Positions 11,759 to 23,700 are shown, counted from the first letter of the stretch. The stretch: 64,000 nucleotides of DNA from Laetiporus sulphureus 93-53 (GCF_001632365.1 NW_024468548.1:196446-260445), one strand, 5' to 3'. The notes: generated by a model from the letters alone, not told the origin. A program made the numbers and translations.

Positions 11759-12779
11759 TTAGACGAAGCCGACGCCACCGCGTTTCACGTCGATCCTCCT
11801 GAAGCGCTCCTTCTCTTGTCTCTGTTTTGCGGGACCGAGCAATTGTTTAGCCGAAGAGAATGGAATGAGAACGCTGGCACGTACCGTCTTGATGACGCAG
11901 AGTGACGCCAGGAATAGACCGCCGACGACTGCCATGAAGCCGTAGACCTAGAAATAAGCGCAGCGTCGATAAGGTCGTCATGCACACGAGCAAAGAGAAG
12001 AGGTTCTCACGAATCTGTAATAGCCATCATGCGATCAGCGCACCGTTCGCACGGAAACACGACAAACAAACTAGACGTACGTGAAGATCTGGTTCAGCAT
12101 TGGCTCAGCATGTCCAGTGATCGACGTCACGCAGGCGTTCTGCGTCGTGTCGCTTGCATTGAAAAGACTGGTAACGAACGTCTCGTTCGCACAGAACCCG
12201 CCGAGTGCGACAGTCGTGTCGTTGGGTTCAAAGTAACCGCAGCACGAGAACTGCGGAATTCGTCATGGCGTCAGTTCGTTTCGAGGCACACAGGGAAGTG
12301 AGGCGAGATGGGAAACACAGAGAGCGCTGCGCACCAAATCCTGGATCGCGACGCGCGTTTCGGTCGACTGCACTTCCCAGACCGCCAGGTAGTTGTCGCG
12401 GACCATGAGCGTGTAGAACCAGAGCGTCGTGCCGACGATGAGCACTACGATTGCGTCGAGCGCAAGAGTCCAGTTGAAGAGTACGAAGCCTTTGATCGAG
12501 TTGTTTGGCGAAAGCAGGGCGCCGACGGAGACGACCCAGGATACCAGGAGTATCACACCCATAATCAGACCCTCTGATTCACGTGGAGGGTGTCAGCGAT
12601 GTGTCATCTGCTCGCCCAGGATCCGGCTCACCGTTGAGATGTTGGGTGCTCAACTCGAGGTTTCGCAGTGTGTCGGGTTCCCGCCAGACGATGGAGAAGA
12701 CGATGGAGACGATAGCGATCCCCAGGAGCAAAAAGTCCATGAAGCCGAAGAAGGCCATGATCTTCCTGGTGTACGCCAT
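11759..12779 (-). CDS. Tetraspanin-like four-helix membrane protein
   Basis: Predicted four-pass protein of the fungal tetraspanin type. Exons: 12779-12632, 12573-12335, 12250-12081, then 11947-11885 and 11821-11759. Helix 1 is KIMAFFGFMDFLLLGIAIV. Helices 2 and 3 lie in exon 2 (GVILLVSWVVSVGALL; ALDAIVVLIVGTTLWFY). Exon 3 encodes the extracellular loop with a CC motif (FSCCGYFEPND) and further Cys. Helix 4 is YGFMAVVGGLFLASLCVIK, followed by a basic tail ending GGVGFV. Joining exon 3 to helix 4 in frame needs either a 4-nt micro-exon (12012-12015) or a non-canonical donor 4 nt downstream of a perfect GTACGT. Length is about 228 aa either way. Partners are unknown. Confidence 0.8.
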
Positions 12780-13599
12780 TTTGACGCGTTGCTTTGGGGG
12801 TTACGGGTAAAGTCTGCAAGTCGCGTTGGGTCCACGAGGCTGAGCGGCACGATCGGACGACGTACGTTGTGGATGTGTGTGATCGCAAGCGACGGAACCG
12901 AGTCAACTCAGGTCAAAGGGTGAAATGCGGCGAACTGTACTAGCTCTCCCAGAGAGAATGGACGCGACAGAGGGGGCTGTAGCACCGGGCAACGCACTGA
13001 CTGTGCAGTGGCCAAGAAACTGAAGTTGAACAGAAAGAAAGACGTTCAACGTCTGAAAAGAAACCGAAAAGGGTCAGACGAAGAAGACGAAGAGAAGAAA
13101 GAGGAGGGAGGAGGGTGCGGAAGCGAGCACTCACCCAGGAGGTTATGAAGGGTTGCGGGAGGCAGATGATGGGACAAGCGATGCAGTGGCATAAATGATG
13201 CTCTCTCATGACAGACGTCGCCATGGACACATGTGTCGCGGAGGCCGGAGCGCAGCCGTCCATACCCATGGTCGCACGTTCCGAGTCGAGACTGTCGCTT
13301 TTTTGTTGCTGACGAAAGACAATGCGAGATAAATAGATCCAGAATGGAATTGAAGCTGCCTCGTGTTGCGCAAGCGCGAGACGCTTCCGCTGCGGCACAA
13401 AAACCGGCGCTCGTTCCATCACACAAGTCAATATCATCGTGGCAGTTGATGGTGGAAATAGATTGTAATTGCATAGCTGCACTTGTTGGCCGTCATGAGC
13501 GACGGCTTGGACGACAGTGGCAGTGGGATGCGACACCCGAGCGCGCGACCACGTGATGGCCACTACTCATGCTGCCTGCCATGCCGCCAACTCGTTGCA
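12780..13599. other. Divergent intergenic region, no gene seen
   Basis: Separates the tetraspanin-like gene from MET8. A 207-codon minus-strand frame (12940-13563) has no domain and low-complexity composition; I read it as chance. An in-frame ATG at 13483 could extend MET8 by 39 residues, but the extension shows no conservation-like features. Confidence 0.55.
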
Positions 13600-14442
13600 A
13601 TGGCTCCTGACGCTGCGACACTCACTGGGGGCTCGCTCCTCCTCGCATGGCAGCTCAAAGATAAGACGGTTCTCATCGTGGGCGGCGGCGATGTCGCGTC
13701 GGGGCGTATTGAATCGGTCCTCGTCGCGGACGCACGCATCATTCTCATTTCACCGTGCGCGGGCTTACACCCGCTCACCAAGAATTTCATTGATACCTCC
13801 GACCGCATCACCTATCATGATCGCACGTTCGCGGGGCCGGACGACCTGGAGGGAGTTGACATGGTGCTCACCGCCGTTGATGATGTGGAGAAGTCGCGGG
13901 AGATCTGCGCGCTGTGCCGCAAACGCAAGATTCCAGTGAACGTCGCAGATATCCCTCCCTCATGCGACTTCTACTTCGGGTCACAGATCCGCAGTGGCCC
14001 CTTGCAGATCATGATATCCACCAACGGGCAGAGCCCAAAGCTCGCCAACCTCATCCGCCGGAGAATCGAAACCAGTCTGCCAGAGGGTGTCGGAGAGGCA
14101 ATCGAGAAGGTCGGGACATTAAGGTGCAAGCTGAGAGAGCGAGCTCCGGGCGTCGGGGGAGAGCTTGGGAAGCGGAGGATGCGATGGATGGTGGACGTGT
14201 GCACGTCCTGGGAAATGGAAGATCTGGCGATGCTGGACGACGAGATGATGGCAAAGCTTCTCAATGATGGGTGGGAGCACAACCGAGTGCCCAAACCGCA
14301 GGAAATCAGCAGCAAGCACAAGCGGGCTCGCGCAGTTACCGCCATCAAACTATCGTCGGGCGCATGGATGCCCTCGATGGCCGGCTTTCTCGCCGGTGTC
14401 GCATGCACCGCGCTTGCATTCAGGCTCGCTCAACGTGCATGA
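13600..14442 (+). CDS. MET8: Siroheme synthase: precorrin-2 dehydrogenase / sirohydrochlorin ferrochelatase
   Basis: Makes siroheme for sulfite and nitrite reductases: NAD-dependent oxidation of precorrin-2, then iron insertion. Single exon, 280 aa, close to the 274 aa of yeast Met8p. The Rossmann glycine motif (VLIVGGGDVASGR) is at about residues 27-39. The NVADIPPSCDFYFGS block near residue 115 carries the conserved Asp and Cys region of the family, and PLQIMISTNGQSPKLA follows. A helical Met8-type C-domain comes next. A predicted membrane anchor near the C-terminus (MAGFLAGVACTALAF) is not part of the yeast enzyme and may tether it to a membrane. The start at 13600 is preferred over the in-frame ATG at 13483 because it precedes the family's first conserved block. 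Confidence 0.92.
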   Translation: MAPDAATLTGGSLLLAWQLKDKTVLIVGGGDVASGRIESVLVADARIILISPCAGLHPLTKNFIDTSDRITYHDRTFAGPDDLEGVDMVLTAVDDVEKSREICALCRKRKIPVNVADIPPSCDFYFGSQIRSGPLQIMISTNGQSPKLANLIRRRIETSLPEGVGEAIEKVGTLRCKLRERAPGVGGELGKRRMRWMVDVCTSWEMEDLAMLDDEMMAKLLNDGWEHNRVPKPQEISSKHKRARAVTAIKLSSGAWMPSMAGFLAGVACTALAFRLAQRA

Positions 14443-14678
14443 ATTCCTCGGCTGCGGTTCGAATGCGATATTCTGCCCGGTTTGCTTGATGCCACGAGGG
14501 CTGGTCCTGGTCTTAATTTACCTGGGGGAGGTCTAGAAGGAAACACCAATACACAACGTGTACATTACCACTTGCGCAGCATTCATTTCCGTCTTTCATG
14601 TCCTCGATGCTGTTCTATGAGTCGAGGAGGAGGCACAGCAATGGATGAGTCAGGCGTGACCGGCAGCGAGCGCGCTGC
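14443..14678. other. MET8 to MBF1 spacer
   Basis: Contains the MET8 3' end and MBF1 upstream region; no further gene. Confidence 0.5.
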
Positions 14679-14686
14679 TATATAAG
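14679..14686 (+). promoter_or_regulatory. TATA box of MBF1
   Basis: TATATAAG about 100 bp upstream of the MBF1 start codon, followed by a pyrimidine-rich stretch typical of strong fungal promoters. Confidence 0.6.
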
Positions 14687-14784
14687 GCGTAAGCGACACG
14701 TTACCGCCACCCACCTCATCTCAAACCGTCTACTCTCTGTACCATCTTTTCACGACCGCCAACGCACGCTAGAACACTAGAATC

Positions 14785-15532
14785 ATGACTGAAGGAAACG
14801 TCGATTGGGACAGCAAAATGGTCATCGGCTACAAAGCCAAGGCCCCGAAAGTCGCTCGAAACGACTCCGATCTGAATGGTGAGCATTCCCGTTAAAGCGC
14901 CCTCCTTGCGGGCTGTGCTGATACTCATGTCAAACAGCTGTATGTGTCTCTTCGTTCAAGTGGTAGTGGGACTTTCTGGCTGACAGTGCGTGCAGGCGCG
15001 GCGAGTCGGCGCTGTCGTGGCAACAGACAAGAAGATGGCAGGCGGGTCTAACAAAGCACACCAAGGTACGTCGGCTATCTGGCTAGTGCCATCAGCGTGG
15101 CTTCATCTCGCATCCGTTCGCAGGAACCGACCATCAACGCATAGCCAAACTCGACCGTGAAAACGAGGTCGCGCCACCACCAAAGATTCTCCCGTCTGTC
15201 GGGAAGGTGCGTCCCATCCATACACTTTTGATCGCATGCAATGGTGCTGAGTAATGTGTGTGTGCTTAGGCGATCCAAATTGCTCGTATGGAGAAGCAGC
15301 TCGCGCAGAAGGACCTTGCGCAGAAGGTCAACGAGAAGCCCTCCGTGATCGCTGATTACGAGGCTGGGAGGGCCATCCCGAACCCCCAGATCCTCAGCAA
15401 ACTCGAGCGCGTCCTCGGTGTCAAGCTGCGTGGTGTGTATCACTGACCAGATGACCTCTGCCTCTTAAGCTTATCATATCGTCTTCAGGCTCAGACATTG
15501 GGAAGAAGCTGGGGGGGCCGAAGGGCGCATAG
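14785..15532 (+). CDS. MBF1: Multiprotein bridging factor 1, transcriptional coactivator
   Basis: Bridges TBP and bZIP-type activators; also acts at collided ribosomes in yeast. Exons: 14785-14878, 14938-14939, 14996-15065, 15124-15206, 15270-15432 and 15489-15532, 456 nt, 151 aa. The N-terminal MBF1 domain reads [16 protein letters not shown] and [33 protein letters not shown] links to the HTH_3 domain ([38 protein letters not shown]). The tail is [20 protein letters not shown]. The family sequence NAARR at the first junction is only obtained in frame if exon 2 is a dinucleotide, CT, flanked by good AG and GTATGT signals and by CTGAT/CTGAC branch points. No other acceptor combination keeps the frame open. 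Confidence 0.93.
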
Positions 15533-15816
15533 GCCGACCCCTCCACAGCATATTGCCTACGCCTGACTTCGCATTTGCCCACCTGTATAATCTCCCTCTC
15601 CCGCTCTAAGCTGCCTGCAATGTTTAAGTAGAGTTATCATCGTATCTCCTTGCTCTTCGCTATTATCAGCAATATTAGTCGTTGTACACCTAATCGACTA
15701 CGGTGTATGCCCTACATTCGAGGTGTGAGAGAGAATAGCAAGACAGCGAAAGCCCCAGAAAGCTATGAAATAAGATAGGAGAAGGAAAAGCGTACGGAGA
15801 GCACGCAAGGAAGGAA

Positions 15817-17688
15817 TTATGCGGCTGGTCCTGCATTGTCCGCGCCCTGAACGGATATCAGCACCACGATGGACCAACTGGTTGACCTCACATACGTATG
15901 TTATGTAGTCGGGGCTCTCGCAGGCCTTGTATTCCTTGAGGAGCTCTTCGGCCGTAGCTCTATATTCTCAGTATGTCAGCGAGGGAGGGCAGCCTGCATG
16001 AAGCCTGCGACTGACCGGGCATCGTCGAACTCCTCCAGCCCGTTCTCGAACATCTTCTCCTTCTTGTACTGCTCCAAGAACGCATTTCGTTTCCGCAATC
16101 GGTCGTATTGGTCGATCATGCGCCTGAACAACTGGAGATGCGATGCAGCTCGTGAGTGCTTCAGGAATCATCAGCGAGGGCTGGGCCACTCACAGAAGCG
16201 ACACTCGTATGGTTTGCGAGCATGAGTCCGCTTACGCGATGATTTGTCGCAATATAAGGCGACCTTCGTGTCAGCGCGACCTGTATCGAGGCCGGTCCCC
16301 ATGGAATGAAGTTCGCCAGTTGGCGTTCTCGGATGCGCAATAGCGATTGGTGCACCTGATCAGCGATGGTCAAGGATGACAGACAGAACGGTACGGGTGG
16401 TATCACCTACATCTGTAGGATCGACGTCTCCTTGAATAATGTTTAGGATGGAGATGTAGCATGCCGTTTTGCTTGGTGTCGTCGTGATCATGCGGTTCTT
16501 GGGTTGTAGGAGACGGCGCATCACGTCCAGTACGGTCGTTCGCCGGATTGGCTTAGCCTATATGCATGTGTCAGCTTCTTAGATATTTGCATCAATAGAC
16601 GGTGCGATGTCGCACCTTGTCAATTTGATCGCTTGTGAAGGGGGTATAAGAGGTCATGAGGAAGTGACAGCGCGGTGTTGGAATGAGCGAGGCGATGATC
16701 CCGACGAGATCATTGTTCATGTACCCCGGATACCGGAGTGTCTGTGTGCTGGCTGCCATCACGGTAGATACCTTGATAACTGGTCTGTGAGCGGCCCGTT
16801 CAGGTCCAAGAGTATGCATCTACCTCACCAACTGATTTGTCTGGTCAAACGTAGTCGTCTGGACATGCAGCCTATCCGCGGATATCCGCGCAAGAGCGCC
16901 GTTATCGAGCACGACCACCGAGTCCGCATGGTTCGTCAGCCGCTTCAACGTGAGCAGCGAATTATACGGCTGCACGACGACATCGCCTTCCTGCGCATTT
17001 GGGAAGACCGAATACGTCTGGATGAGCTTCTTCGGGAACTTGTCGTTCAGCCGTTCGAGCACAAACGAACCGAGCCCCGAGCCCGTCCCGCCCGCGATCG
17101 AGTGCATCAGCATGAAGCCCTGCGAACGCGTGAGGACTGCGCTCTGCGAGAGGTTAGGCAGGACACACCTCGAGCGAGTCGCTGCCCTCTGCTTCGCGGT
17201 CGATCATCTCCATGACCTCCTCGTAAATCCGCTCGCCGGCGGCGTACCCTTGCGCCCAGTTGTTCCCAGCTCCGCCGCCGTCTTGAGAGACGAAGATGTT
17301 CTCTGGATTGTAGAGGTTCGCGTATGGTGATGTCAGGATGCCGTTAATGACCTACGCAGATAAGCTCAAATGTCAGATACGAGTCTCGAAGAACAAATCC
17401 TGGCACCGGACGTACTCGAGGTTCAAGATCAACGAGGATGGCACGAGGGATATAGTGCTCATCGTCCGCTTGGTAGAAGAAGACATCTTTCCGATCACCG
17501 CCCTCGGTGGCCCAATCCTCGAGAATACCCTCTTTGTTGATGCCGTGTTCAGCACATAACCGCTGCCAGTACACAGATCCCACTTCGAGCGCACTAGTCA
17601 GACATGCATCCGGCGGTGCACACAGTCAAAAATCCGCACTTTGATTGCCGCATTGCCCCAGCTGCACGGTGACAATCTCGCGGGGCAT
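15817..17688 (-). CDS. TUBG: Gamma-tubulin
   Basis: Microtubule nucleation at spindle pole bodies as part of the gamma-tubulin complex. Ten exons: 17688-17640, 17582-17416, 17351-17169, 17119-16829, 16771-16616, 16557-16411, 16355-16194, 16131-16016, 15959-15896 and 15846-15817, 1,365 nt, 454 aa, the usual family length. It starts [18 protein letters not shown]. The tubulin GTP loop GGTGSGLGS is near residue 145, and [29 protein letters not shown] distinguishes gamma from alpha and beta tubulins. It ends [14 protein letters not shown]. Convergent with MBF1 with a 284-bp spacer. Confidence 0.95.
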
Positions 17689-18175
17689 GATTGTGAGTTT
17701 CGCTTGAACTGTGGCGCGACGTCCGGACGGAGAGACAAGACGCGTTCGTGCGCGTCGCGACGCGTAAAACAGGCTCGTGCGCGCGGCATTGGCAGCTTGT
17801 TCCTGTTCCCGACAGCGTATACGTGCCGACTTCGCACTCAGGCAGACAGCACACCCACCCCTGCTTTCCTCGCCCATCGTTGACATTATCACAGGCTATA
17901 GATGGCCACATCTCGTTACTTACATGCAAGAAAAAGAAAAAAAAAACTCGTATCTTAGTATCTTAGGCGTTGAGAGGAAACCGAGAGCACTCGCGACAGA
18001 CGGTGGGGTCGAAGACCAATGTAATACGAAGAAAGATGGATGTATGACAGTCATTGCAGAAGATAGTAGGTAGTCATGAGAATGTCGCGAGGGGGGTATT
18101 ATGGGAGTAACAACACGATCCGAGCTCGATGCTAACGCCAGCCCAGTGCATGCAAGGAAGTGTCCGACAAAAACT
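17689..18175. other. Intergenic, no gene seen
   Basis: Upstream of gamma-tubulin and downstream of RHO1, both on minus. Contains an A-rich run near 17930-17946 and no coding signal. Confidence 0.6.
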
Positions 18176-19135
18176 TTACAGGACAACACAGTGGTGCTTC
18201 TTGCTACCCTTGGGCCTGCTAAGTAGCGCCGCGCGGGTAGCGTACTGGAAAACCTCGCGCACGCCCTCGCCGGTCTTAGCTGAGCACTCGAGGTAGTGCT
18301 TTGCACCAATCTTCTGCTGTACGGCCATACCCTGTAGGGGAGAGCGTCAACCAGCTGGCCAGCCATGGCGAGAGTTTGCGCTTTGCAAGGCACGTGCTTT
18401 GCGGAGCATCAGCGCCTTGCCGACGCGCGCGCCTGAACCTCGCGTACGTAAAACGATAGCGACGCACCTCCTCAGGAGTAACAGGCCGCTGGTTGGTCTT
18501 CCTCAGCTCCTCAATGACTCTCGGGTCCCGCCGAAGGTCCTTCTTGCAACCGACGAGGATGATAGGCAAACCAGCGCAAAAGTGCATGACTTCGGAAATC
18601 CACTATAGTGCGTAACGGGGGGTAGACAGGGAAACAGCAGAAAGAGGACATGTGAGACTGGTTAGGCCGATGAAGAAATAATGTACTTACCTTCTCCTGG
18701 ACGTTGTCGAGCGAATCCGGCGAGTCTACTGCGAAACAAATGAGAATGACGTGGGAGTCGGGGTAACTGAGTGGCCTGAGACGATCATAGTCCTCCTGGC
18801 CTGCCGTATCCCAGAGAGCTAGCTCGACATGCTTCCCGTCGACCTCGACGTCGGCAACGTAGTTCTCGAAGACAGTAGGAACGTAGACCTGTGGCCATGA
18901 GTTAGCGCCGAAACACGCGGAGAAAGGATGTCCGGGTCCATGGTCCATCGATGGAACGCGACTTGGTCAGTCGAGCTACTCACCTCCGGGAATGTCCCTT
19001 TCGAGAAGACAATCAGCAAACAGGTCTGCGAGAGGTTCTTGCGTTAGCACAGGGGTGGCACGACGACGAACAAGACCGAACCTTTCCGCAAGCACCATCA
19101 CCCACAATGACAAGCTTCCTGCGGATTTCAGACAT
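18176..19135 (-). CDS. RHO1: Rho-type small GTPase
   Basis: Controls cell-wall glucan synthesis, actin and polarity. Five exons: 19135-19082, 19025-18984, 18888-18691, 18602-18468 and 18331-18176, 585 nt, 194 aa. P-loop GDGACGKT, switch [19 protein letters not shown], switch [19 protein letters not shown], NKxD-equivalent GCKKDLRRD, and the Rho insert [20 protein letters not shown] with the SAK motif [10 protein letters not shown]. The basic tail [10 protein letters not shown] ends in a CAAX box; Leu at the last position predicts geranylgeranylation. Sequence fits Rho1/RhoA rather than Cdc42 or Rac. Confidence 0.95.
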
Positions 19136-20783
19136 TATGAAGGACCGGATGGACTGTGTAAAAGACGAGGGATATCTGATGAGACCAAACGACGAGGCCG
19201 ACGGATAGCAGTAGCTTGAAGGACGATGCTGAGCAGCAAGGGCGATGATAGGAAGCGGGCTTAACAGCGGTCTTTCAAGTTTCAAGTTCAACCCCACTGC
19301 CAAACACAGCAATTCTGTTCTTATGTAAGCAAGAGGGTCTGTGCGTGGGAATTCGCGTACGTGTGCAGCAGCTTCTAGTTTTGCACAGCTTTACGGCGAT
19401 ATGCAAGTAAATAGCAACAGATTCAGAATGCGCAGTTACGACCGCGGTGAAAACAGTCATACTACAGCGAGGGAGCAAGAGATCAGAGCTTGGACGCCAC
19501 AGAAAGTGGAACGACCTTCGTTGGTCGTGTATGCAAAAATAGAACACGATATCAACACATCAAATAATACATCACGGCCGCTTGTGCGTTGTGAGGTTCA
19601 AAGCGTGCAGTTCCCTTAAAGACGATCCTGGAGGCAGTATCAAACCCGGCGGACCCATATCAAGAATGGTCAGGAGTGATATGAAAACCACAGTGGCGAA
19701 AGAGCATCGGGTAATGACCAGCATTTCGAGCGAATCGCAGCTTGAAGTTCGCTTAAATGAGAATGAGCTGCTGCAACTGTTCGGTCGAATGGTGATATGA
19801 GCCTGATGGAGCTTCATGGAGAGCCTCGCCATGTTGAGCATGTTGAGACCAAGAAATAAGGACTTTTGAGGGATGGGCTCAGAACCGGACCATATAGGCT
19901 CGCCGTGTATGGACAGGAGCCGCCGTTGAAAGTTTCGGAAGAGAAGCAAGAAACATGAGCTGGCCCCATTTGATGAAACAAGCATTGATTACCTCAAAGT
20001 TAAGCTTTGACAGGTGATATATTATAGTCCAAGTACGTGAACCCTGGCTTCAATGTCGCACCGTATACCGGTCCCTCCTGGTACGGAGCGACATACTGAG
20101 AAACTGTCTATAAAAGCGATGGCGAGCACCTAGCCATAGCAGGGTCCCCATTGGAATAACAAAAGGATGCGAAACTAGCTCGAGCTCGGTCGACAAGTTT
20201 TTGGAAGCGAGCGGGAATTTTGAGTTTATAGCCCTGCAGTGCTGTAGAAAGTTTCAGACACCGGCAAGCTCCAGCCAGCTGACATCGATGAGCCATGATG
20301 CGTCCTAGTCAACGAAAGACAATACTGCGCGAGCGCGCCAGTAAGCAGAGGTCTAATCTTTATCGGTTTGTCACGTCTATCATTTAGAGCCAGAGATGTC
20401 CAGGAATAGTGTGTGGGAGGCAGCACTTAGCGGTGGGGACGTTCTATGCTTGAGTCGAGGGAAAGCTGTGCACAGCAAAGCAAAAACTCTCGCTGCAGGA
20501 AGGGTATTAGAATTGAACAGAATATAGTTCAGGTAGAAATCTGTGCAGTGGTAACGGCTCGTGTTCCACTCGAGTGACTGTGACGTGACACGTCACACGC
20601 GCTTGGTCTTGGTTGGGCCACCACCCGCCACCTTGTCGCGCCTTGACCTCGCACCCCGACCCAGGTCCGCGACCGCCTTACATCTCTTCCGTCTCAACTT
20701 CATCTCTGACGTCCGTGAGCTACCAAACAGCGACGAACACGTTCACTCCCAGTCTGTAACTCTCACAAAAAATCGCGTGCGCC
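19136..20783. other. Long intergenic region, no convincing gene
   Basis: 1.6 kb between RHO1 and the nucleoporin, which are divergent. The longest frame is 137 codons on minus (19985-19572) with one hydrophobic stretch (FATVVFISLLTIL) and no recognisable family. I leave it as a low-probability ORF. Confidence 0.45.
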
Positions 20784-23700
20784 ATGACTTCTTCCACAGC
20801 GTCATCTAAGGAACACTCTCCCCCTCCCAAACGTCGTTGTGTCTCACGCAGCGCTTCGGTGATCGACAGCATCCAAAAAGTGATTACTGCTCCCCTCACT
20901 TGGCTCGCTCCCTCCCCTTCCTCGGGCCTTGAAGGTGCTCGGGGCAAGAGACGCAGGTCCGTCTCACCCACCGACTCTGACAAGGAAGGTCAAGAGGCAA
21001 GAGCGAAGAAGACGCGCGTTCATAGCCCTCTTCCTACTCCTCCGCCATCCCAGCCGACGCAGCAGAGCCAGCCAGGCTACCTCGACATGCCCGAGGCGCT
21101 CATCGCGCCGCCGATGTCTGCTGCAAACCAACCCCAGGCACTAGGACGATCGGCATCGCTCTCCATCCAGTCAAACACTTCTCGAGCTGCTTCGGTTCCG
21201 TCTATGCGGCCATCGCAGCTCGTTCTTGACAACGCGACACATCCCACCGCTGAGGATCCTGCCGCGTCATTCCGCCCGCGCTACGGTGGTGGGCTCCGTA
21301 TGATGTCGATGGAACCCGTGGACAGGATTCGCGCCAGCTCGGCTTTACCAGACCTCGAACAAGGCAGGAAGCGTAAGTACGCCGCCGACCCTCCAACGAG
21401 CTACATCTCTCGTTCGCGGAGCGTGTCGCGCGAAACGCCGCGCGACATCTCAATGGGACCCCCTCCAGTGCCTCTCTTTCCGAAAGAATCGTTCAACCGC
21501 ATATCGTTCACCGTGCAACCGCGCCAATCTATTACGCCGCAGCCGATGGAACAGACATCGGGGGCCGGGCCGTCGAGCATTGGGCAAGAGAACCCCGAGC
21601 TGCCTCAAGTATCCAAGCTGATGACGCACCCGAGGTTCTTGAGAGCCCCGACAGAGCCTATACCAGAAGAGCCTCCTGCTACACTCGGCGAGCTGGCTGA
21701 GTCATATAGGAGGGTACGTTGCATATCCGTGCCCATTCGATTTGTGTTGATGTCCTCTCATAGAGCCAAACTCCCTCTGCCCGTCCATCCGTTATAGCTC
21801 GAGCGGAATCGATGCCATCACTCTCTGGTTAGTCAGCCTACTGCTACGAGTTAATCACACTTACAGAAAGTTCTCTTAGCAGCCGAAGCGAAAAAGGCAG
21901 AGAAGGAGCTCCGTGGTATGCGTGTCTTCAAGGCACCCTTAGTGCCCTCTCGCCTGCGGCAAGAGTTCGGGCAAGTCCATGGGCTCTATTTGAAACAATC
22001 CTTACCCCCCACCATTGTGATGCAGAAAGAGAAAGCGAAAGAGGAAGTGCCGATAGAGGGGGTAGGGACATCAACTGGCACGACAAGCTTAGGCTCGCGC
22101 GAACGAGGCGCTGTGAAGCTGTTGACTCGCAGGCACGTAGGATATGGAGGATTGGAAAGGGAGCGTAGCGAATCATCATCATCACATGGCAGTGAAAATC
22201 TCGTTGGAAGCGAGTCCGCCGTGGAAGATTTGATCGTGGTCGAGGATGAGGTTTTTGAGGCGGAGGAGCCTTTAATGCAGCCGCTTTCGAGCCTCGAAGC
22301 TCCTGATGAAGCTATGGAAGATCTGACACGAGAGCCATCGATGCTTGCTCCAAAGGGTCGGCCTGCGGGGCGTGTTGGCCGAGCCAGAAGTGGTCAGAAA
22401 GAAACGCCATATGTGCGGCCACCCAAAAAGCCAAAGAAGAGTGTTTTCTCCGCCCTCGAAGAGGAGGAACGAGAGGAACAAGAGCAAGAGCAGGGGAAGG
22501 AGAAGGAGAAGGAGAAGGAGAAGGAGAAGGAGAAGGAAGTAATTGAAGAAGTCGGCGGGCGGCGTGAACCTGCTAATCTACCACCGAGATACCAGCCACC
22601 ATCCGGGTTCAGCTTTGCGAAGCAGGTAAGTGTATCCACGTCGCAAAATATCGCAAATGCTCATCAATTCATAGACTGCCCCGCCTGAAGAAGCTTCCGT
22701 TTCCTTGTTACCATTTTCTTTCACCGCGTCTTCCAGCACGGGTGTTCTGTCGGTTCCACCCGTGCCAAAGCAGGTTGAAAGTCATGCCAAATTAGTTTCG
22801 TCTGGCTTCGCCCAGGTGAACAAGGATATAACGAACCTGGTACCGACAGTGGCAGCAGGCGAAACCTTCGTAGCTTCCGCTGTCTCCCCAGCGACCGCGG
22901 TTCTTGAAACTGCTTCTGTAATCGAATTCACCCCCTCGACTCCTCAGCCAGCACCTTCTACCACACAATCCACGCAGCCTGCAGCTGCGGGTGTCACAGC
23001 TCCTCCACCTGCTTTTGCTGGGGCCAGTTCATCGATATGGGGCATTACCAATGTATCTGGCAAGCAGCCACCAACTTCCGCCTTCCAGGGCAATATGGCT
23101 GCGCCTGATATGTCTGCGGAGCCCAAGCAAATTGAGGGCGGAGAGCCTAGCAAAGTGCCCTCTGCACCCACGTGGGGCGCCTTCGCTACCGGCTTCCCAG
23201 TTTCTTCCCTACCTTCGTCTTCGAGTGCTCCGACTGCGGTTTCTGGTGCGCAAAGGCCACCAACCGCGTTGTTCAACTTTCCTGCTGCACCGATCCCAGC
23301 GTCAGCTTCGTCTCCGGCTGTTCTCGTCGGCAGCCAAATGATACCAGCTGAAGCTCCCAGTTCTACAACCCCATCCTTCATCTTTAGTGCACCAGCAAAA
23401 CCAACTGAGCCCAGCGGTACCAGTTATGCACCTTCGCCGTCTTTCTGGGGAACGCAGGCAAAGCCGACAGAGCGAACGCCTGTAGCGCCCGCGTCTCCGT
23501 TTGGAGGTGGAGTCCCCGTACAATCAGAGACTGCCACTCCGGCTCCCCCGTCACTAAATTTGGGCCCACCTGCCGAAATCAAGGCCGCACCGGCAACGGG
23601 CATTCCGTTTGCGTTCGGTCTGCCGAAGACGGAGGGTCAACAAGCAGTCGAGAGCAAACCTACTGCTGCTGCAGAGACATCTAGACTGCCGTCTTTCGAA

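Noticed and set aside
12940..13563. 207-codon minus-strand ORF
   Set aside because: No domain, low-complexity composition, lies in the divergent promoter region between the tetraspanin-like gene and MET8.
13483..13599. Upstream in-frame start of MET8
   Set aside because: The 39-residue extension has no family counterpart; the ATG at 13600 sits just before the conserved block.
19572..19985. 137-codon minus-strand ORF with one hydrophobic stretch
   Set aside because: True ATG but no family, no splice context and no neighbouring signals; kept only as a note in the intergenic entry.
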